A stretch of DNA of 64,000 nt, from positions 248,001 to 312,000 of the forward strand of contig NZ_JASOKT010000001.1 of NCBI RefSeq assembly GCF_030216305.1, written 5' to 3'. The translations under genes were made by a program, and so were the position numbers. Positions 25,096 through 34,539 of this stretch are shown here, one piece after another (the first letter of the stretch is position 1; each line of letters begins with the position of its first letter). The notes below the pieces were generated by a model that did no database searches, had not been told where the DNA came from, and saw only the letters and a program-made list of their open reading frames with translations. The stretch comes from Actinotignum timonense. GTDB taxonomy: Bacteria; Actinomycetota; Actinomycetes; Actinomycetales; Actinomycetaceae.

Positions 25096-25309
25096 AGGGT
25101 GTGAACCTCAGAATCGTTACGTTCCCGAGGACGACAGATAAAAAGCTTAGTGGAATCTCCTCGAGCTAGCAAATCCGCTGGACGTGTGACGCACCACGTT
25201 CTCGGTCCGCGCTAGTTCAAGCGGCGCACCTGCTCGAGCTGCACCCGCGCCGGTACAAACGGGCAGCCAGCTCGAACTGCACTTGCGCAGGCGATGCCGA
25301 AACCCGTCA

Positions 25310-26350
25310 CTACCATTCACGCACGCGGCCCTGCCGCTCAGCTTCCGCGCTCAAGGCATCCGGTACCCGCAGCCAGATACGCGAACCGGGCGTGCAACCG
25401 GTGAGCATCGTATAGCCGTCACAGGCGGGCAGCGAGGAAAACATAGAGCGCACAGCCCCGGCGATGGTGATGTCCACGGCGTCGTAATCGCGGCGGGCCC
25501 GCGCCCAATTGACCGTGTAAGTATCCAGGCCGTCAAGGGCCTCCGGACTCCACATCCGCTCCAGGGGGATCCGGAGCGGGAAGCGCTCCACCAGCTCGAC
25601 CCAGTCGGCCGTGGTCACAATCCGGTAGATCCGCGAATCATCCAGCTGCGCCACCTTCGGGAGTTCGGTAGCGAGCAGGCGGGAGCGCGGGTAGTCGCCG
25701 GCGTCGTCGCCGAAAAATGACCAGGTGCTGGAGAGCTCCCCGAGGTGGTGGCCGGTGAAGAACTCGCCCACGTCGAAACTGAGGTAGCTGAAGGCGATAT
25801 AGTCCTCCGGGCGCGCCGGATTATCCGCCGGGCCGAGGATCTCGATGATTTGCGAACTGATATCCCAACCAAGCGGCCTACGGCTGCGGCGCGAGCGGTG
25901 GCTGCGGCGGTGACTGGGCAGCGCAACCTCGTGGAAGCGCAACTGCTGGGGCCCGAAGCCCGCCTCCCATTCGGGTGGAATACGCTGCTCAAGTGCACAA
26001 TCCCGCGTAGCGGCTTCCTCCGCGCTCAAGGCCCAATCCGCGGCAAGAACGCGCTCAATATTCGCGTTAAAAGCAAAATGGATGGAGAACTCCCCCAGCG
26101 CCAGGTTCACGCGCTGGAAAGGCCCCAGCTCAGCTACCGGCCAGGATGGTTGGGAATTTTCCGCACCGAATAGCTCTACCCGTGGGACGCACTCCACGCT
26201 GCCATCATCCATGGTGAGAGGCTCGAAAAATACTCGTTCACCAGCGCCCGCCGCCACCCGCTCCCAGGCCCTTCCCCAGGCACGCAGGTAGGTTCCCGGC
26301 GCGGGAAAAGACGCGGCGGGCCGCGGCGGCGGCGTCGTACATACCACCAT
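25310..26350 (-). CDS. Unknown cytoplasmic protein co-transcribed with gltX
   Basis: A 346-residue protein not recognised as any family. It lacks a signal peptide and membrane segments, is rich in Trp, Phe and Glu, and has a basic Ser/Arg/His segment around residue 150 (SHRRSHRSRRSRR). Distinct stretches are LGEFSIHFAFNAN, AFSYLSFDVGEFFTGHHLGELSSTWSFFG and a C-terminal GYTMLTGCTPGSRIWLRVP. GGGGAGG precedes ATG at good spacing. It begins 26 bases after the gltX stop, so it is the second gene of that operon, next to tRNA-Glu and tRNA-Gln. A role cannot be given. Confidence 0.7.
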   Translation of the reverse strand: MVVCTTPPPRPAASFPAPGTYLRAWGRAWERVAAGAGERVFFEPLTMDDGSVECVPRVELFGAENSQPSWPVAELGPFQRVNLALGEFSIHFAFNANIERVLAADWALSAEEAATRDCALEQRIPPEWEAGFGPQQLRFHEVALPSHRRSHRSRRSRRPLGWDISSQIIEILGPADNPARPEDYIAFSYLSFDVGEFFTGHHLGELSSTWSFFGDDAGDYPRSRLLATELPKVAQLDDSRIYRIVTTADWVELVERFPLRIPLERMWSPEALDGLDTYTVNWARARRDYDAVDITIAGAVRSMFSSLPACDGYTMLTGCTPGSRIWLRVPDALSAEAERQGRVREW

Positions 26351-26376
26351 CGCGGCCCTCCCCGTCAGTCTCTCAA

Positions 26377-27879
26377 CTACCCGGAAATCTTTTCCAGGAG
26401 TTGGTCAATGCGCGCCACCGCTTCCTCACGCCCGAGGATAGCGATGGAGTCAATCACCGGGATGGACACATTCGTGCCCGTCATCGCCACGAAAAGCGGG
26501 CCGAAGGCGAAACGCGGTTTGATACCGAGGCCCTCCACCAGCGCCGCATCGAGGGCGGGCTTAATAGTTTCCGGCGTGAAATCATCCAGAGCGTTCAGCG
26601 CTTCACGAGCCCCGCGCAGCGCTTCGGGCGCCGAATCACGCAGCTTCGAGAGGGCTTTCTCGTTGTATTCCAGCTCCGCCGCACCAACGAAAAGGAAGCC
26701 GAGCAGATCCCGGGCCTCGCCCAGCAGCTGCATGCGGGTCTGCGCCAGCGGCGCTGCCGCGTCAAGAATTTCCCGTTCGCGATCCGTGAGCTCCTCATAG
26801 GCGCCGCCGCTGAGCACCTCGCTGAGATAAGGAACGAGGCGGCGGGTGTAATCGGCCACGTCAAGGAGGCGGATATGGTCCGCATTAATCGCCACGCACT
26901 TTTTGTCATCAAAACGTGCCGGGTTCGGATTGACATTGTGGATATCGAAATGCTCCACAAGTTCTTCCTTGCTGAACACATCGCGTTCGGCGGAGAAGGA
27001 CCACCCGAGCAGGGCCAGGTAGTTGAGCAGGCCCTCCGGGATCATGCCCCGTTCGCGGTGGAGCAGCAGATTCGATTCCGGATCGCGCTTGGAGAGCTTC
27101 TTGTTACCCTCCCCCATCACGTAGGGCATATGGCCGAAGCGCGGCGTCCACTTCGCGATGCCCAGTTCTTCCAGGGCGCGGTAGAGCACGATCTGGCGCG
27201 GTGTGGAGGAGAGCAGATCCTCCCCGCGCAGCACGTCCGTCACTTCCGTGAGGGCATCGTCAATGGGATTGGTGAGGGTGTAGAGCGGATCGCCATTGGC
27301 GCGCACAATCACGTAATCCGGGGTGGAGCCGGCGCGGAAAGTAATATCCCCGCGGATCACATCCGTGAAGGTAATATCCTCATCGGGCATGCGCATGCGC
27401 AGCACCGGTTCGCGCCCTTCCGCGCGGTAGGCGGCCTTTTGTTCTTCGGTGAGGTTGCGGTCATAGCCGTCGTACCCGAGCTTGGGATCCTCCCCGCGTT
27501 CGCGGTGGCGCGCCTCGATTTCCTCCGGGGTGGAGAAAGATTCATAAGCGTAGCCGCGCTCCAGGAGCTGAGCCGCGACCTTGCGGTAAATATCCCCGCG
27601 CTGGGATTGCCGGTAGGGACCGTGCGGGCCGCCCACTTCAACCCCTTCATCCCAGTCCAGCCCGAGCCAGCGCAGGGAATCAAGAATCTGGTGATACGAC
27701 TCTTCAGAATCACGGGCTGCGTCGGTATCTTCAATGCGGAAAATAAAAGTTCCACCCACGTGCCGGGCGTAGGCCCAGTTAAAGAGGCAGGTGCGTACCA
27801 TACCGACATGCGGGGTGCCGGTGGGTGAGGGACAGAAACGAACTCGGATCTCGCGTCCGGTAGCAGTTGTGATAGCCAT
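26377..27879 (-). CDS. gltX: Glutamyl-tRNA synthetase
   Basis: Class I aminoacyl-tRNA synthetase of 500 residues charging tRNA-Glu (and in most actinobacteria tRNA-Gln for later amidation). The HIGH-type motif is [12 protein letters not shown] (19-30) and the KMSKS-type motif [17 protein letters not shown] appears as [16 protein letters not shown]. The start is close to the divergent C-S lyase gene (25 bases), and both starts sit within a few bases of -10-like sequences, suggesting short or absent leaders. Confidence 0.96.
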   Translation of the reverse strand: MAITTATGREIRVRFCPSPTGTPHVGMVRTCLFNWAYARHVGGTFIFRIEDTDAARDSEESYHQILDSLRWLGLDWDEGVEVGGPHGPYRQSQRGDIYRKVAAQLLERGYAYESFSTPEEIEARHRERGEDPKLGYDGYDRNLTEEQKAAYRAEGREPVLRMRMPDEDITFTDVIRGDITFRAGSTPDYVIVRANGDPLYTLTNPIDDALTEVTDVLRGEDLLSSTPRQIVLYRALEELGIAKWTPRFGHMPYVMGEGNKKLSKRDPESNLLLHRERGMIPEGLLNYLALLGWSFSAERDVFSKEELVEHFDIHNVNPNPARFDDKKCVAINADHIRLLDVADYTRRLVPYLSEVLSGGAYEELTDREREILDAAAPLAQTRMQLLGEARDLLGFLFVGAAELEYNEKALSKLRDSAPEALRGAREALNALDDFTPETIKPALDAALVEGLGIKPRFAFGPLFVAMTGTNVSIPVIDSIAILGREEAVARIDQLLEKISG

Positions 27880-27904
27880 GATGGGTTAAGGATACGCTAC
27901 GGAT

Positions 27905-29098
27905 ATGACATATGATTTCGACACTCGCACCGTCTCCGATCTCATCGCGCAGGGCTCGCATAAGTGGTCCGCTTTCGGGGATGCTATCGCCATGTGGGTG
28001 GCCGAAATGGACTTGGGAATCGCGCCGGAAATTCGCGATTACCTGGTGAGCGCAGCGCAGCGCGGCACCCTCGGCTACCTTCCTCCCCGCGAAATTCCGG
28101 GGATTATGAACGCAGTTTCCACGTGGCTCGGCCACTTCGGCCCGGCGCCCAGCCCGGAACGCATGTTCCTCATTCCCGAAGTTTTGAGCGCTTTGCGGAT
28201 CGCGATCACGCAGTTCACAGCCCCGGACGCCCCGGTCATTGTCCCCACCCCAGCATATATGCCGTTCCTCACACTTCCCGGTGAGTACGGCCGGGAGGTA
28301 CGCCAGGTGCCCTCGATTTTCCGCGAGGGTCGCTGGGAGCTGGACCTTGAGGCGCTGGAAGCGGCGCTCACCCCCGGTTCCCTCCTGGTTTTGTGTAACC
28401 CGTGGAACCCGGCGGGCCGATGTTTGACCGGTCCGGAACTCGACGCGGTTGCGGCCGTGGTGGAACGGCGCGGGGCTCGCGTTTTTGAGGATTCCATTCA
28501 CGCCCCGGTACTTATCGACGGCACCTACGTCCCTTACGGCCCGCGCAGCGCGGCCACCCGCGCGCATACGATCAGCGCGATTAGCGCGACGAAGGGCTGG
28601 AATATCCCCGGCCTCAAGGCCGCGCAGCTCATTTTTTATAACGACGACGACGCAGCCCGCTACGCGCCCCACGCCAATGCCTGGAGCTCTCCGACCTCCA
28701 CGCTGGGAGCCCGGGCCACCGCAATCGCTTTCGAAGAGGCGCTGGATTGGAATCGCGCGGTGTGCTCCTATATTGGCGAGACCCTGCGGATTGTTGAGGA
28801 GCGGGTTCGGGCCTGGCCCGGGGTGCGCATGGCCCACGTGGAAGGCACCTATATTGCTTTCCTCGATTTTTCCGAGGCGGAATTTGTGCGCGCGGAAGAG
28901 GAACGTGCCCGCAAAGAGGCGCGCGAGCCGAAGGGCGCCGTCGCCGCTATATTGGAGCGGGCCAATGTGGCACTTACGCCCGGGCGGGCATCGGGCACTG
29001 GTTTTGAGCAATGGGCCCGCATGGTGCTGGCCACCCCGCGCGCGATTGCCCTGGAGGCCCTGGATCGGATCGAAGACCTGCTGGAGGCGGGAGCGTAA
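27905..29098 (+). CDS. PLP-dependent C-S lyase, MalY/PatB family
   Basis: A 397-residue fold-type I aminotransferase relative. Pyridoxal phosphate residues are Asn168 (CNPWNPAGR), Asp196 (EDSIHA) and Lys230 (SATKGWNIPGLK). The pattern VAEMDLGIAPEI and GYLPP near the start is typical of MalY/PatB, which cleave cystathionine or cysteine conjugates to give pyruvate, ammonia and a thiol. Methionine synthesis or sulfur salvage are likely uses. It is divergent from gltX. A short hairpin (29099-29113) follows the stop. Confidence 0.85.
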   Translation: MTYDFDTRTVSDLIAQGSHKWSAFGDAIAMWVAEMDLGIAPEIRDYLVSAAQRGTLGYLPPREIPGIMNAVSTWLGHFGPAPSPERMFLIPEVLSALRIAITQFTAPDAPVIVPTPAYMPFLTLPGEYGREVRQVPSIFREGRWELDLEALEAALTPGSLLVLCNPWNPAGRCLTGPELDAVAAVVERRGARVFEDSIHAPVLIDGTYVPYGPRSAATRAHTISAISATKGWNIPGLKAAQLIFYNDDDAARYAPHANAWSSPTSTLGARATAIAFEEALDWNRAVCSYIGETLRIVEERVRAWPGVRMAHVEGTYIAFLDFSEAEFVRAEEERARKEAREPKGAVAAILERANVALTPGRASGTGFEQWARMVLATPRAIALEALDRIEDLLEAGA

Positions 29099-29153
29099 CG
29101 CCCCTTCGGGGCGCCGGTCGCTAAAGTCTAGGTGAAATACTAAGGTTAATGAT

Positions 29154-29897
29154 ATGAAAATAGCACGCTTGAGTTTGAGCCAGGGGCCGCGCTACGCGGT
29201 CTACGACGAAGGCGCCGATGACTTCGTTATCCTCGCCGATGATCCGATTTTCGGGGAAATTCAACCGACCGGGGAACGGGTGGCCGCCGCCGATGCCGTG
29301 CTCCTCTCCCCCATGATTCCGCGCTCGAAGGCGATTGGCTTCGGCAATGCGACCGCGCCGGGCGCCACCGCCGCTGATCTTTTCTTCTTTATGAAACCCA
29401 ATACGGCGGTATGCGGGCCCGATGATCCGATTATTATTCCGGAGTGGGCCAGCGAAGGCCTCGCCCACGAAGTGGAGCTCGGAATTATTATTGGCCGGGT
29501 TGCCAAGGATGTTCCCGAGGAGCGCGCGCTGGAGGCCGTTTTCGGTTACACCATTATTAATGATGTGACGGCCCGCGGGGATGTGAACGGGGCGCAGAAG
29601 ATGTTTGATACCGCCCTCCCGGTGGGCCCCTATATCCTCACTGATATTGATGTGAGCGATCTGGCGATGACCTCGCGGGTGAACGGGGAAACCTACACCC
29701 GGGCGCGAACCTCCGATTATCCGCTTTCCGTGGCGCAGTCAGTGGCGGCGGCGTCGCGGCGCTGCACCCTGCTTCCCGGCGATATCATTCTGCCCGGTGC
29801 CTTTAACGGTGAGCCCCCGCTGAAAGCGGGCGACGTCGTGGAATGTGAAATCGAAGGTTTCGGGGTGCTGCGCAACCCGGTCCTCGCGGCGAACTAA
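29154..29897 (+). CDS. Fumarylacetoacetate hydrolase (FAH) family protein
   Basis: A 247-residue FAH-fold hydrolase/isomerase/decarboxylase. The acidic metal site is visible as HEVELGIIIG (E-x-E) and a downstream Asp in INDVTARG; FFFMKPNTAV and LLPGDIILPGA are further family motifs. Members act on 2-hydroxy-hepta-dienedioates, acylpyruvates or oxaloacetate; a housekeeping oxaloacetate tautomerase/decarboxylase role is possible. A copy near gltX is usual in actinobacteria. The start codon follows TAAGGT by 7 bases without a ribosome site, so it may be leaderless. Confidence 0.85.
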   Translation: MKIARLSLSQGPRYAVYDEGADDFVILADDPIFGEIQPTGERVAAADAVLLSPMIPRSKAIGFGNATAPGATAADLFFFMKPNTAVCGPDDPIIIPEWASEGLAHEVELGIIIGRVAKDVPEERALEAVFGYTIINDVTARGDVNGAQKMFDTALPVGPYILTDIDVSDLAMTSRVNGETYTRARTSDYPLSVAQSVAAASRRCTLLPGDIILPGAFNGEPPLKAGDVVECEIEGFGVLRNPVLAAN

Positions 29898-29966
29898 ATA
29901 AAGCGGGCATCAACTACACAACCGGGGCCGCACCCGCGCCGCGGGCAGGCCCATGCAGGAGGATAG

Positions 29967-31949
29967 ATGAAGAAGCATCGCGATGGTTCCCTATCGCAAA
30001 AAGCTCCTTTCAAGAACGAGTCGTATCACACGGTTCCGTGGCTGCTCGCGCAGCGGCAACGCAAGCATCCGCGCGATATCGCGGTGCATATCCAGAGCTC
30101 GATTGGCGGGAACTGGAAACCGTTGACGATTACGGAATTCCTCGAGCAGGTGCGGCTTACCGCCCGCGGGCTCATCGGCCTGGGGCTCGGGCATGGCGAA
30201 CGCATCGGGATCCTCGCGGCAACCTCCTACGAGTGGGCGCTGCTGGACGCGGCCGCTTTGCATATCGGGGTGGTGCCCGTTCCTATTTATGAAACAAGTT
30301 CCGCGAAGCAGATCGCGTGGATGGTTGCCGATGCGCAGATTACCCATATTTTCACCGATACTCGCGCCCACGCGGAATTAGTGGATTCGGTGACCCCGCC
30401 CGCGATTCCGCCCGCAACCGTCATGACGGAAGATTGGCGCGCTGCGCTCAATGCCGCGGCTCTTGAAGTTCCCGAAGAAGACCTGGACGCCCGCATCGCG
30501 GCGGTTACGGCCGATTCGCTCGCCACCATTATTTACACCTCGGGCACCACCGGGGATCCCAAGGGCGTGGAACTCACCCACGGGAATTTCGCGCGTACCG
30601 TGCTGGGGACCTGGCATTACGAACCGGAGATTCTCAATAATCCACAGGCTTCGCTGTTGCTGTTCCTGCCCATGGCGCATGTGATGGGGAGGATTTGCGC
30701 CTACTTCGGGCTAGCCACCCGTATTTCGGTGGGCTTCGTGGGGAATCTCAAGAACCTCATGAGCGACCTGGAGACTTTCAAACCCACCCTCCTGCTGGTG
30801 GTGCCGCGCGTTTTGGAAAAGGTCTATAACGCGGCCGAGGCGAAAGCCGGGGCGGGTCTGCGGCGCCGGATTTTCCGGTGGGCGGCCGATATTGCGGTGC
30901 AGAACGGCACCCGGCGCCGGCGCAGCCCTATTTTCGCGGTGAAACGCGCACTGGCACGCAAACTGGTCTTCAACAAATTGCGCGAGGCGATGGGCGGGCG
31001 GATTCGTTTCGCGATTTCCGCCGGGGCGCCGCTGGGCACCCGCCTGGGGCGCTTCTACCGCGGCATCGGGCTCACCGTGGTGGAAGGTTACGGCCTCACG
31101 GAAACCACCGGTCCGGCAAATGCCACGCGCGCGGCGAATCCCGTGCTGGGTACCGTTGGATGGCCGCTTCCGGGCATGCGTATTAAACTTGCCGACGACG
31201 GCGAAGTCTTGGTCAAGGGCCACTCTGTCTTCCGCGGTTACCATAACAATCCCGAAGCTACCGCGGCTGCCTTCGCGGACGGCTGGTTCCACACTGGGGA
31301 TCTCGGGACTCTCGATAAGCGCGGCAACCTCACGATTACTGGGCGGAAGAAGCATCTCATTGTGACGGCCGGCGGTAAGAATGTGGCACCGGCGGTGCTG
31401 GAAGATAAGCTGAGCTCCCATCCCCTCATTTCTAATGTGGTGGTTTTGGGTGATGGGGAGCCTTTCATTTCTGCGCTCATTACTCTGGATGCGCAGATGC
31501 TTCCCTCCTGGCTTTCCTCGCACGGCTTGCCGAAGATGAGCCCGGCCGAAGCGATGAATTCCGAGGCCGTGAACGCTTCGCTCCAGCGGGCGATTGACCG
31601 CACCAATGCGCAGGTTTCGCGGGCGGAATCGATCCGGAAATTCGTGATTGTGCCCGGTGATTTCAGCGAGGCAAATGGCCTACTCACGCCCTCTCTGAAG
31701 GTACGCCGCGAAGTGGTGCTCGAACGGTACCGCGATGTGGTGGATGGCATTTACGGGGCGAATCATTCCGAGTCCACAAAGAAATCGGAGGCGAAGGAAC
31801 GCCGGCGGGCGGCCCGGAAGGAACGGCGTGCGCAGCGCCGGCTCGAACGACTGCGGCGGCGCGGCGAGCGCGGTGGGCGTGGCGCGGCCGGGCAGCTCGG
31901 GGAGCGCAAGGGGCAGCAGTCTGGCGAGCCGGCCGGCGGCGAGAAGTAA
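29967..31949 (+). CDS. Long-chain acyl-CoA synthetase (AMP-binding, FadD15-like)
   Basis: A 660-residue adenylate-forming enzyme that activates fatty acids to acyl-CoA. Motifs: YTSGTTGDPKGVELTH (P-loop), VEGYGLTETTGP, DGWFHTGDLGTLDKRGNLTITGRKKHLIVTAGGKNV with the catalytic Lys region. The last ~55 residues (after GANHSESTKKS) are an Arg/Lys/Gly-rich basic tail not usual for the family, possibly binding membrane or RNA. It lies between the FAH gene and aroE on the same strand, aroE starting 4 bases past its stop, so the two are coupled. Confidence 0.9.
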   Translation: MKKHRDGSLSQKAPFKNESYHTVPWLLAQRQRKHPRDIAVHIQSSIGGNWKPLTITEFLEQVRLTARGLIGLGLGHGERIGILAATSYEWALLDAAALHIGVVPVPIYETSSAKQIAWMVADAQITHIFTDTRAHAELVDSVTPPAIPPATVMTEDWRAALNAAALEVPEEDLDARIAAVTADSLATIIYTSGTTGDPKGVELTHGNFARTVLGTWHYEPEILNNPQASLLLFLPMAHVMGRICAYFGLATRISVGFVGNLKNLMSDLETFKPTLLLVVPRVLEKVYNAAEAKAGAGLRRRIFRWAADIAVQNGTRRRRSPIFAVKRALARKLVFNKLREAMGGRIRFAISAGAPLGTRLGRFYRGIGLTVVEGYGLTETTGPANATRAANPVLGTVGWPLPGMRIKLADDGEVLVKGHSVFRGYHNNPEATAAAFADGWFHTGDLGTLDKRGNLTITGRKKHLIVTAGGKNVAPAVLEDKLSSHPLISNVVVLGDGEPFISALITLDAQMLPSWLSSHGLPKMSPAEAMNSEAVNASLQRAIDRTNAQVSRAESIRKFVIVPGDFSEANGLLTPSLKVRREVVLERYRDVVDGIYGANHSESTKKSEAKERRRAARKERRAQRRLERLRRRGERGGRGAAGQLGERKGQQSGEPAGGEK

Positions 31950-31953
31950 CGCG

Positions 31954-32811
31954 ATGGGAATTGATGGGCGCACGGTTAGTTATGCCGTGATCGGGCACCC
32001 GGTGGGCCATTCCCGCTCCCCCGCTATGCATAATGCTTCTTTCGGACACCTGGGTGTAAACGCTGTTTACCTGGCTTTTGATATTGCTCCGGACGCGGGT
32101 GCGCGGGCAGTCGTAGCTTTACGAAACCTGGGTTTTGGCGGTTTTAACGTGACCATGCCGCATAAAACTGCCGTCTATGAGAGCGTTGATAAGCTCTCCG
32201 ACGATGCCCGGCTCATGGAGTCCGTAAACACCGTTCACATCCGCGAGGATGGGAGCACGGTCGGGCACAATACCGATGGCCGCGGTGCTTTCGCGGCGGT
32301 GCGGGCAGCCGGATACGATCCTGGCGATTCGGTGGTGATTTTAGGGGCGGGTGGAGCTTCGCGCGCGATCTATACCCGGGCTGCCCTCGAAGGTGTATCC
32401 CGTATCCGGGTATTTTCGCGGCGCGGGCAGAATTACGAGCGCGCTATCGAGATTTTGGCTCGTTTGCGTGCCGAAACCGGTGTGGATGCCCAGCTTTGTG
32501 ACCTTGCTGATGAGCATGCGCTGCGCCGCGAGGTTGAGGCCGCTTCCCTTCTGGTCAATGCCACGAGCGTGGGCATGAGCACCCATCCGGGTGCTCTGAT
32601 CCCCGAAAGCTGGCTGCACCCGGGCCATATTGTTTTTGATGCGGTGTACGAGCCGCTGGAAACGGAGTTGCTACAGCGAGCCCGCCGCGCCGGCGCGGGA
32701 TGCGTATCCGGCCTGGATATGCTGCTGTGGCAGGGCGTTTTCGCCGAAGAAATCTGGCTGGGCCGCACCGACATTCCCGTGGAGGTCATGCGGGCGGCCC
32801 TGTGCCAGTAG
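31954..32811 (+). CDS. aroE: Shikimate dehydrogenase family protein
   Basis: Reduces 3-dehydroshikimate to shikimate with NADPH in aromatic amino acid synthesis. The 285-residue protein has VIGHPVGHSRSPAMHN, the catalytic Lys in MPHKTAV, NTDGRG with the catalytic Asp, and the Rossmann loop LGAGGASRA. ATG 31954 is taken as start because it begins the conserved fold right after the acyl-CoA synthetase stop; the frame is open further upstream but encodes only the shadow of the preceding gene. Quinate/shikimate specificity cannot be told from sequence. Confidence 0.93.
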   Translation: MGIDGRTVSYAVIGHPVGHSRSPAMHNASFGHLGVNAVYLAFDIAPDAGARAVVALRNLGFGGFNVTMPHKTAVYESVDKLSDDARLMESVNTVHIREDGSTVGHNTDGRGAFAAVRAAGYDPGDSVVILGAGGASRAIYTRAALEGVSRIRVFSRRGQNYERAIEILARLRAETGVDAQLCDLADEHALRREVEAASLLVNATSVGMSTHPGALIPESWLHPGHIVFDAVYEPLETELLQRARRAGAGCVSGLDMLLWQGVFAEEIWLGRTDIPVEVMRAALCQ

Positions 32812-32857
32812 CGGCGTCGGCCTACATATACCCGCAGATAAGTAAGGCCGCAAAGAG

Positions 32858-32939
32858 TGCGCACGGAGGGACTCGAACCCTCACGCCCAAAGGCACTGGA
32901 ACCTAAATCCAGCGCGTCTACCAGTTCCGCCACGCGCGC
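32858..32939 (-). tRNA. tRNA-Leu (TAG)
   Basis: An 82-base class II tRNA: acceptor GCGCGCG with CGTGCGC, D-arm region GTGGCGGAACTGGTAGACGC, anticodon stem CTGGA/TCCAG around TTTAGGT giving anticodon TAG, short variable arm, and T-arm AGGGTTCGAGTCCCT. CCA is not encoded. Between it and bcp (32940-33095) nothing else is seen. Confidence 0.95.
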
Positions 32940-33095
32940 GTACCGGTCTATCCTAGCGGATTTCCCGGTGTAGGAAAATTCGGAAACGGCCAGGAAAGCC
33001 AGAAAAGGCCGGGAACGCCGAAAGGACCGAAAGATCAGAAAACTACCGCACGATCACAATGCCGAGCCAGCGTTCCGGCCCCGCGCCTTTCCTGA

Positions 33096-33566
33096 TTATT
33101 CGTCGATACCGAGATCGCGGCGCAGCCGCGCCACATGCCCGGTGGCTTTCACATTGTAGAAAGCCGCTGCCACGGTGCCATCCGGATTGACCACCACGGT
33201 GGAGCGGCGCATTCCAATAACCGTTTTACCCCAGTTTTGCTTTTCTCCCCAGGCACCCCATTCACTTGCCACGGCATGATCTGGATCCGAGGCGAGCACA
33301 AAGTTGAGGCCTTGCTTCTCCCGGAATTTCTCCAGCGAAGTGAGCGAATCCGGGGAAACTCCCACCACGGCGTAGCCGGCCGAGCGCAGGGAATTGAGGT
33401 TATCGCCGAAATCGCAGGCTTCGGTAGTACACCCTGGGGTATTTGCTTTCGGGTAAAAGTACACGATGACTCCGCGGGCGCCGTCGTTCAAATGTTCAGA
33501 AAGACGGAAGATTCCCGCAGTACTTTCCAAGGTGAAATCCGGGGCACGATCACCAGAATTTAACAT
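33096..33566 (-). CDS. bcp: Thioredoxin-dependent thiol peroxidase (Bcp/PrxQ)
   Basis: A 156-residue peroxiredoxin that reduces hydrogen peroxide and lipid hydroperoxides using thioredoxin. The peroxidatic Cys46 lies in TPGCTTEACDF, and Cys51 five residues later is the resolving Cys of the PrxQ alpha-type. FTLESTAG and the C-terminal VVVNPDGTV are conserved. It overlaps the preceding small membrane gene by 17 bases on the same strand, so they are translationally coupled. Confidence 0.95.
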   Translation of the reverse strand: MLNSGDRAPDFTLESTAGIFRLSEHLNDGARGVIVYFYPKANTPGCTTEACDFGDNLNSLRSAGYAVVGVSPDSLTSLEKFREKQGLNFVLASDPDHAVASEWGAWGEKQNWGKTVIGMRRSTVVVNPDGTVAAAFYNVKATGHVARLRRDLGIDE

Positions 33567-33873
33567 TATTTTCCTTCACAATAAGCACGGCCCACGCGAT
33601 AAGCATGGCGATACCAATCCCGAGAGGCCACAGGCCCAGAGGCGTGGGCGCGAACCACAGCATAAACACCGCGCCGGCCCCGAATATCCAGGGACGTTCA
33701 CTCCAGTACCCGAGCCCGCACGCCACCGCTCCGACCGTTCCGAGCGCGAGAATCACTCCGTATTGCGGAAGGGCATGCCCGCTGATGGCGATATACCAGC
33801 CCACAGCGAGGGTGAGCACGCCCAACGCAAGAATGGCGAGGGCGAGGCAGTTGAGATATCGAGCTTGGCGCAT
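33550..33873 (-). CDS. Small membrane protein, three to four helices
   Basis: A 107-residue hydrophobic protein with about four predicted membrane segments (LALAILALGVLTLAVGW, YGVILALGTVGAVACGLGYW, WIFGAGAVFMLWF, LWPLGIGIAMLIAWAVLI). No family is recognised. ATG 33873 starts right before the first segment; the frame runs on upstream for another ~200 codons but that part is the complement of the NUDIX gene. Its stop lies within bcp, indicating coupling. It is divergent from the NUDIX gene. Confidence 0.65.
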   Translation of the reverse strand: MRQARYLNCLALAILALGVLTLAVGWYIAISGHALPQYGVILALGTVGAVACGLGYWSERPWIFGAGAVFMLWFAPTPLGLWPLGIGIAMLIAWAVLIVKENNVKFW

Positions 33874-34002
33874 GCCACTCAGTCTAGCTTCCACATGGCG
33901 CGCCGCACCCCGCCCGCGCCGGTGCTCTACGCGAAAATGCAGATGTTTCGCGGGTAGCGTGGAGTGGACCACGCGGCCGTAAAGCCCGGCAAAATTAAGA
34001 AC

Positions 34003-34539
34003 ATGAGTGAAGTCGACGCAGCTGATATGGGTCCGTGGCTCAGCCCCGAGGAACTCGAATTTGTCCGGCACAAGGTCCCGATGGTGTACGTGGATATTGT
34101 GCCGGTTCGCCTGGATGAAACCGGGCGGGTGATCGCTATCGGGATGCTGCTGCGTGCCGATTCTGAGGGGATTTTGCGGGAGTTCCCCTCGGGGCGGGTA
34201 CTGTTCCACGAACCGGTGCGCGCCGCGCTTATCCGCCATATCGATAAAGACCTCGGTTCGGTGGCACTTCCTCAACTGCCGCCCTACCTGGCGCCCTTCA
34301 CCGTCACCGAATACTTCCCAACTCCCGAACCGGAGGCCGGGTATTACGATGCGCGCCAGCACCGGGTAGACCTGGCCTATATCATCCCCATTCACGGGGA
34401 TTGCGATCCGGGAAATGACTCCCTGGAATTCACCTGGTTCACGCCCGGGGAGGCACGCACCGCGGAGCTGCAGGCGGAAATGTCCGATGGGCACGCCGCC
34501 CTCCTGCGCGCAGCCCTCGGCTATATTGGCCGCTGCTAA
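34003..34539 (+). CDS. NUDIX hydrolase family protein (DUF4916 type)
   Basis: A 178-residue actinobacterial NUDIX relative. VPMVYVDIVPVRLDETGRV fits the first strands of the fold, and LLRADSEGILREFPSGRVLFHEPVRAALIRHIDKDLG occupies the place of the Nudix box, though the full G-x5-E-x7-REUxEExGU pattern is not conserved; DUF4916 members show this deviation. Hydrolysis of a nucleoside diphosphate derivative is therefore uncertain. ATG 34003 is preferred to 33964 for length. It is convergent with rdgB, the ends overlapping by 4 bases. Confidence 0.7.
   Translation: MSEVDAADMGPWLSPEELEFVRHKVPMVYVDIVPVRLDETGRVIAIGMLLRADSEGILREFPSGRVLFHEPVRAALIRHIDKDLGSVALPQLPPYLAPFTVTEYFPTPEPEAGYYDARQHRVDLAYIIPIHGDCDPGNDSLEFTWFTPGEARTAELQAEMSDGHAALLRAALGYIGRC

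Noticed and set aside
26401..27828. 475-codon plus-strand frame opposite gltX
   Set aside because: Antisense to an unmistakable glutamyl-tRNA synthetase.
31735..31953. Longer aroE start at 31735
   Set aside because: The extra 73 codons are an Arg/Gly/Ser-rich shadow of the acyl-CoA synthetase tail; the conserved fold begins at 31954.
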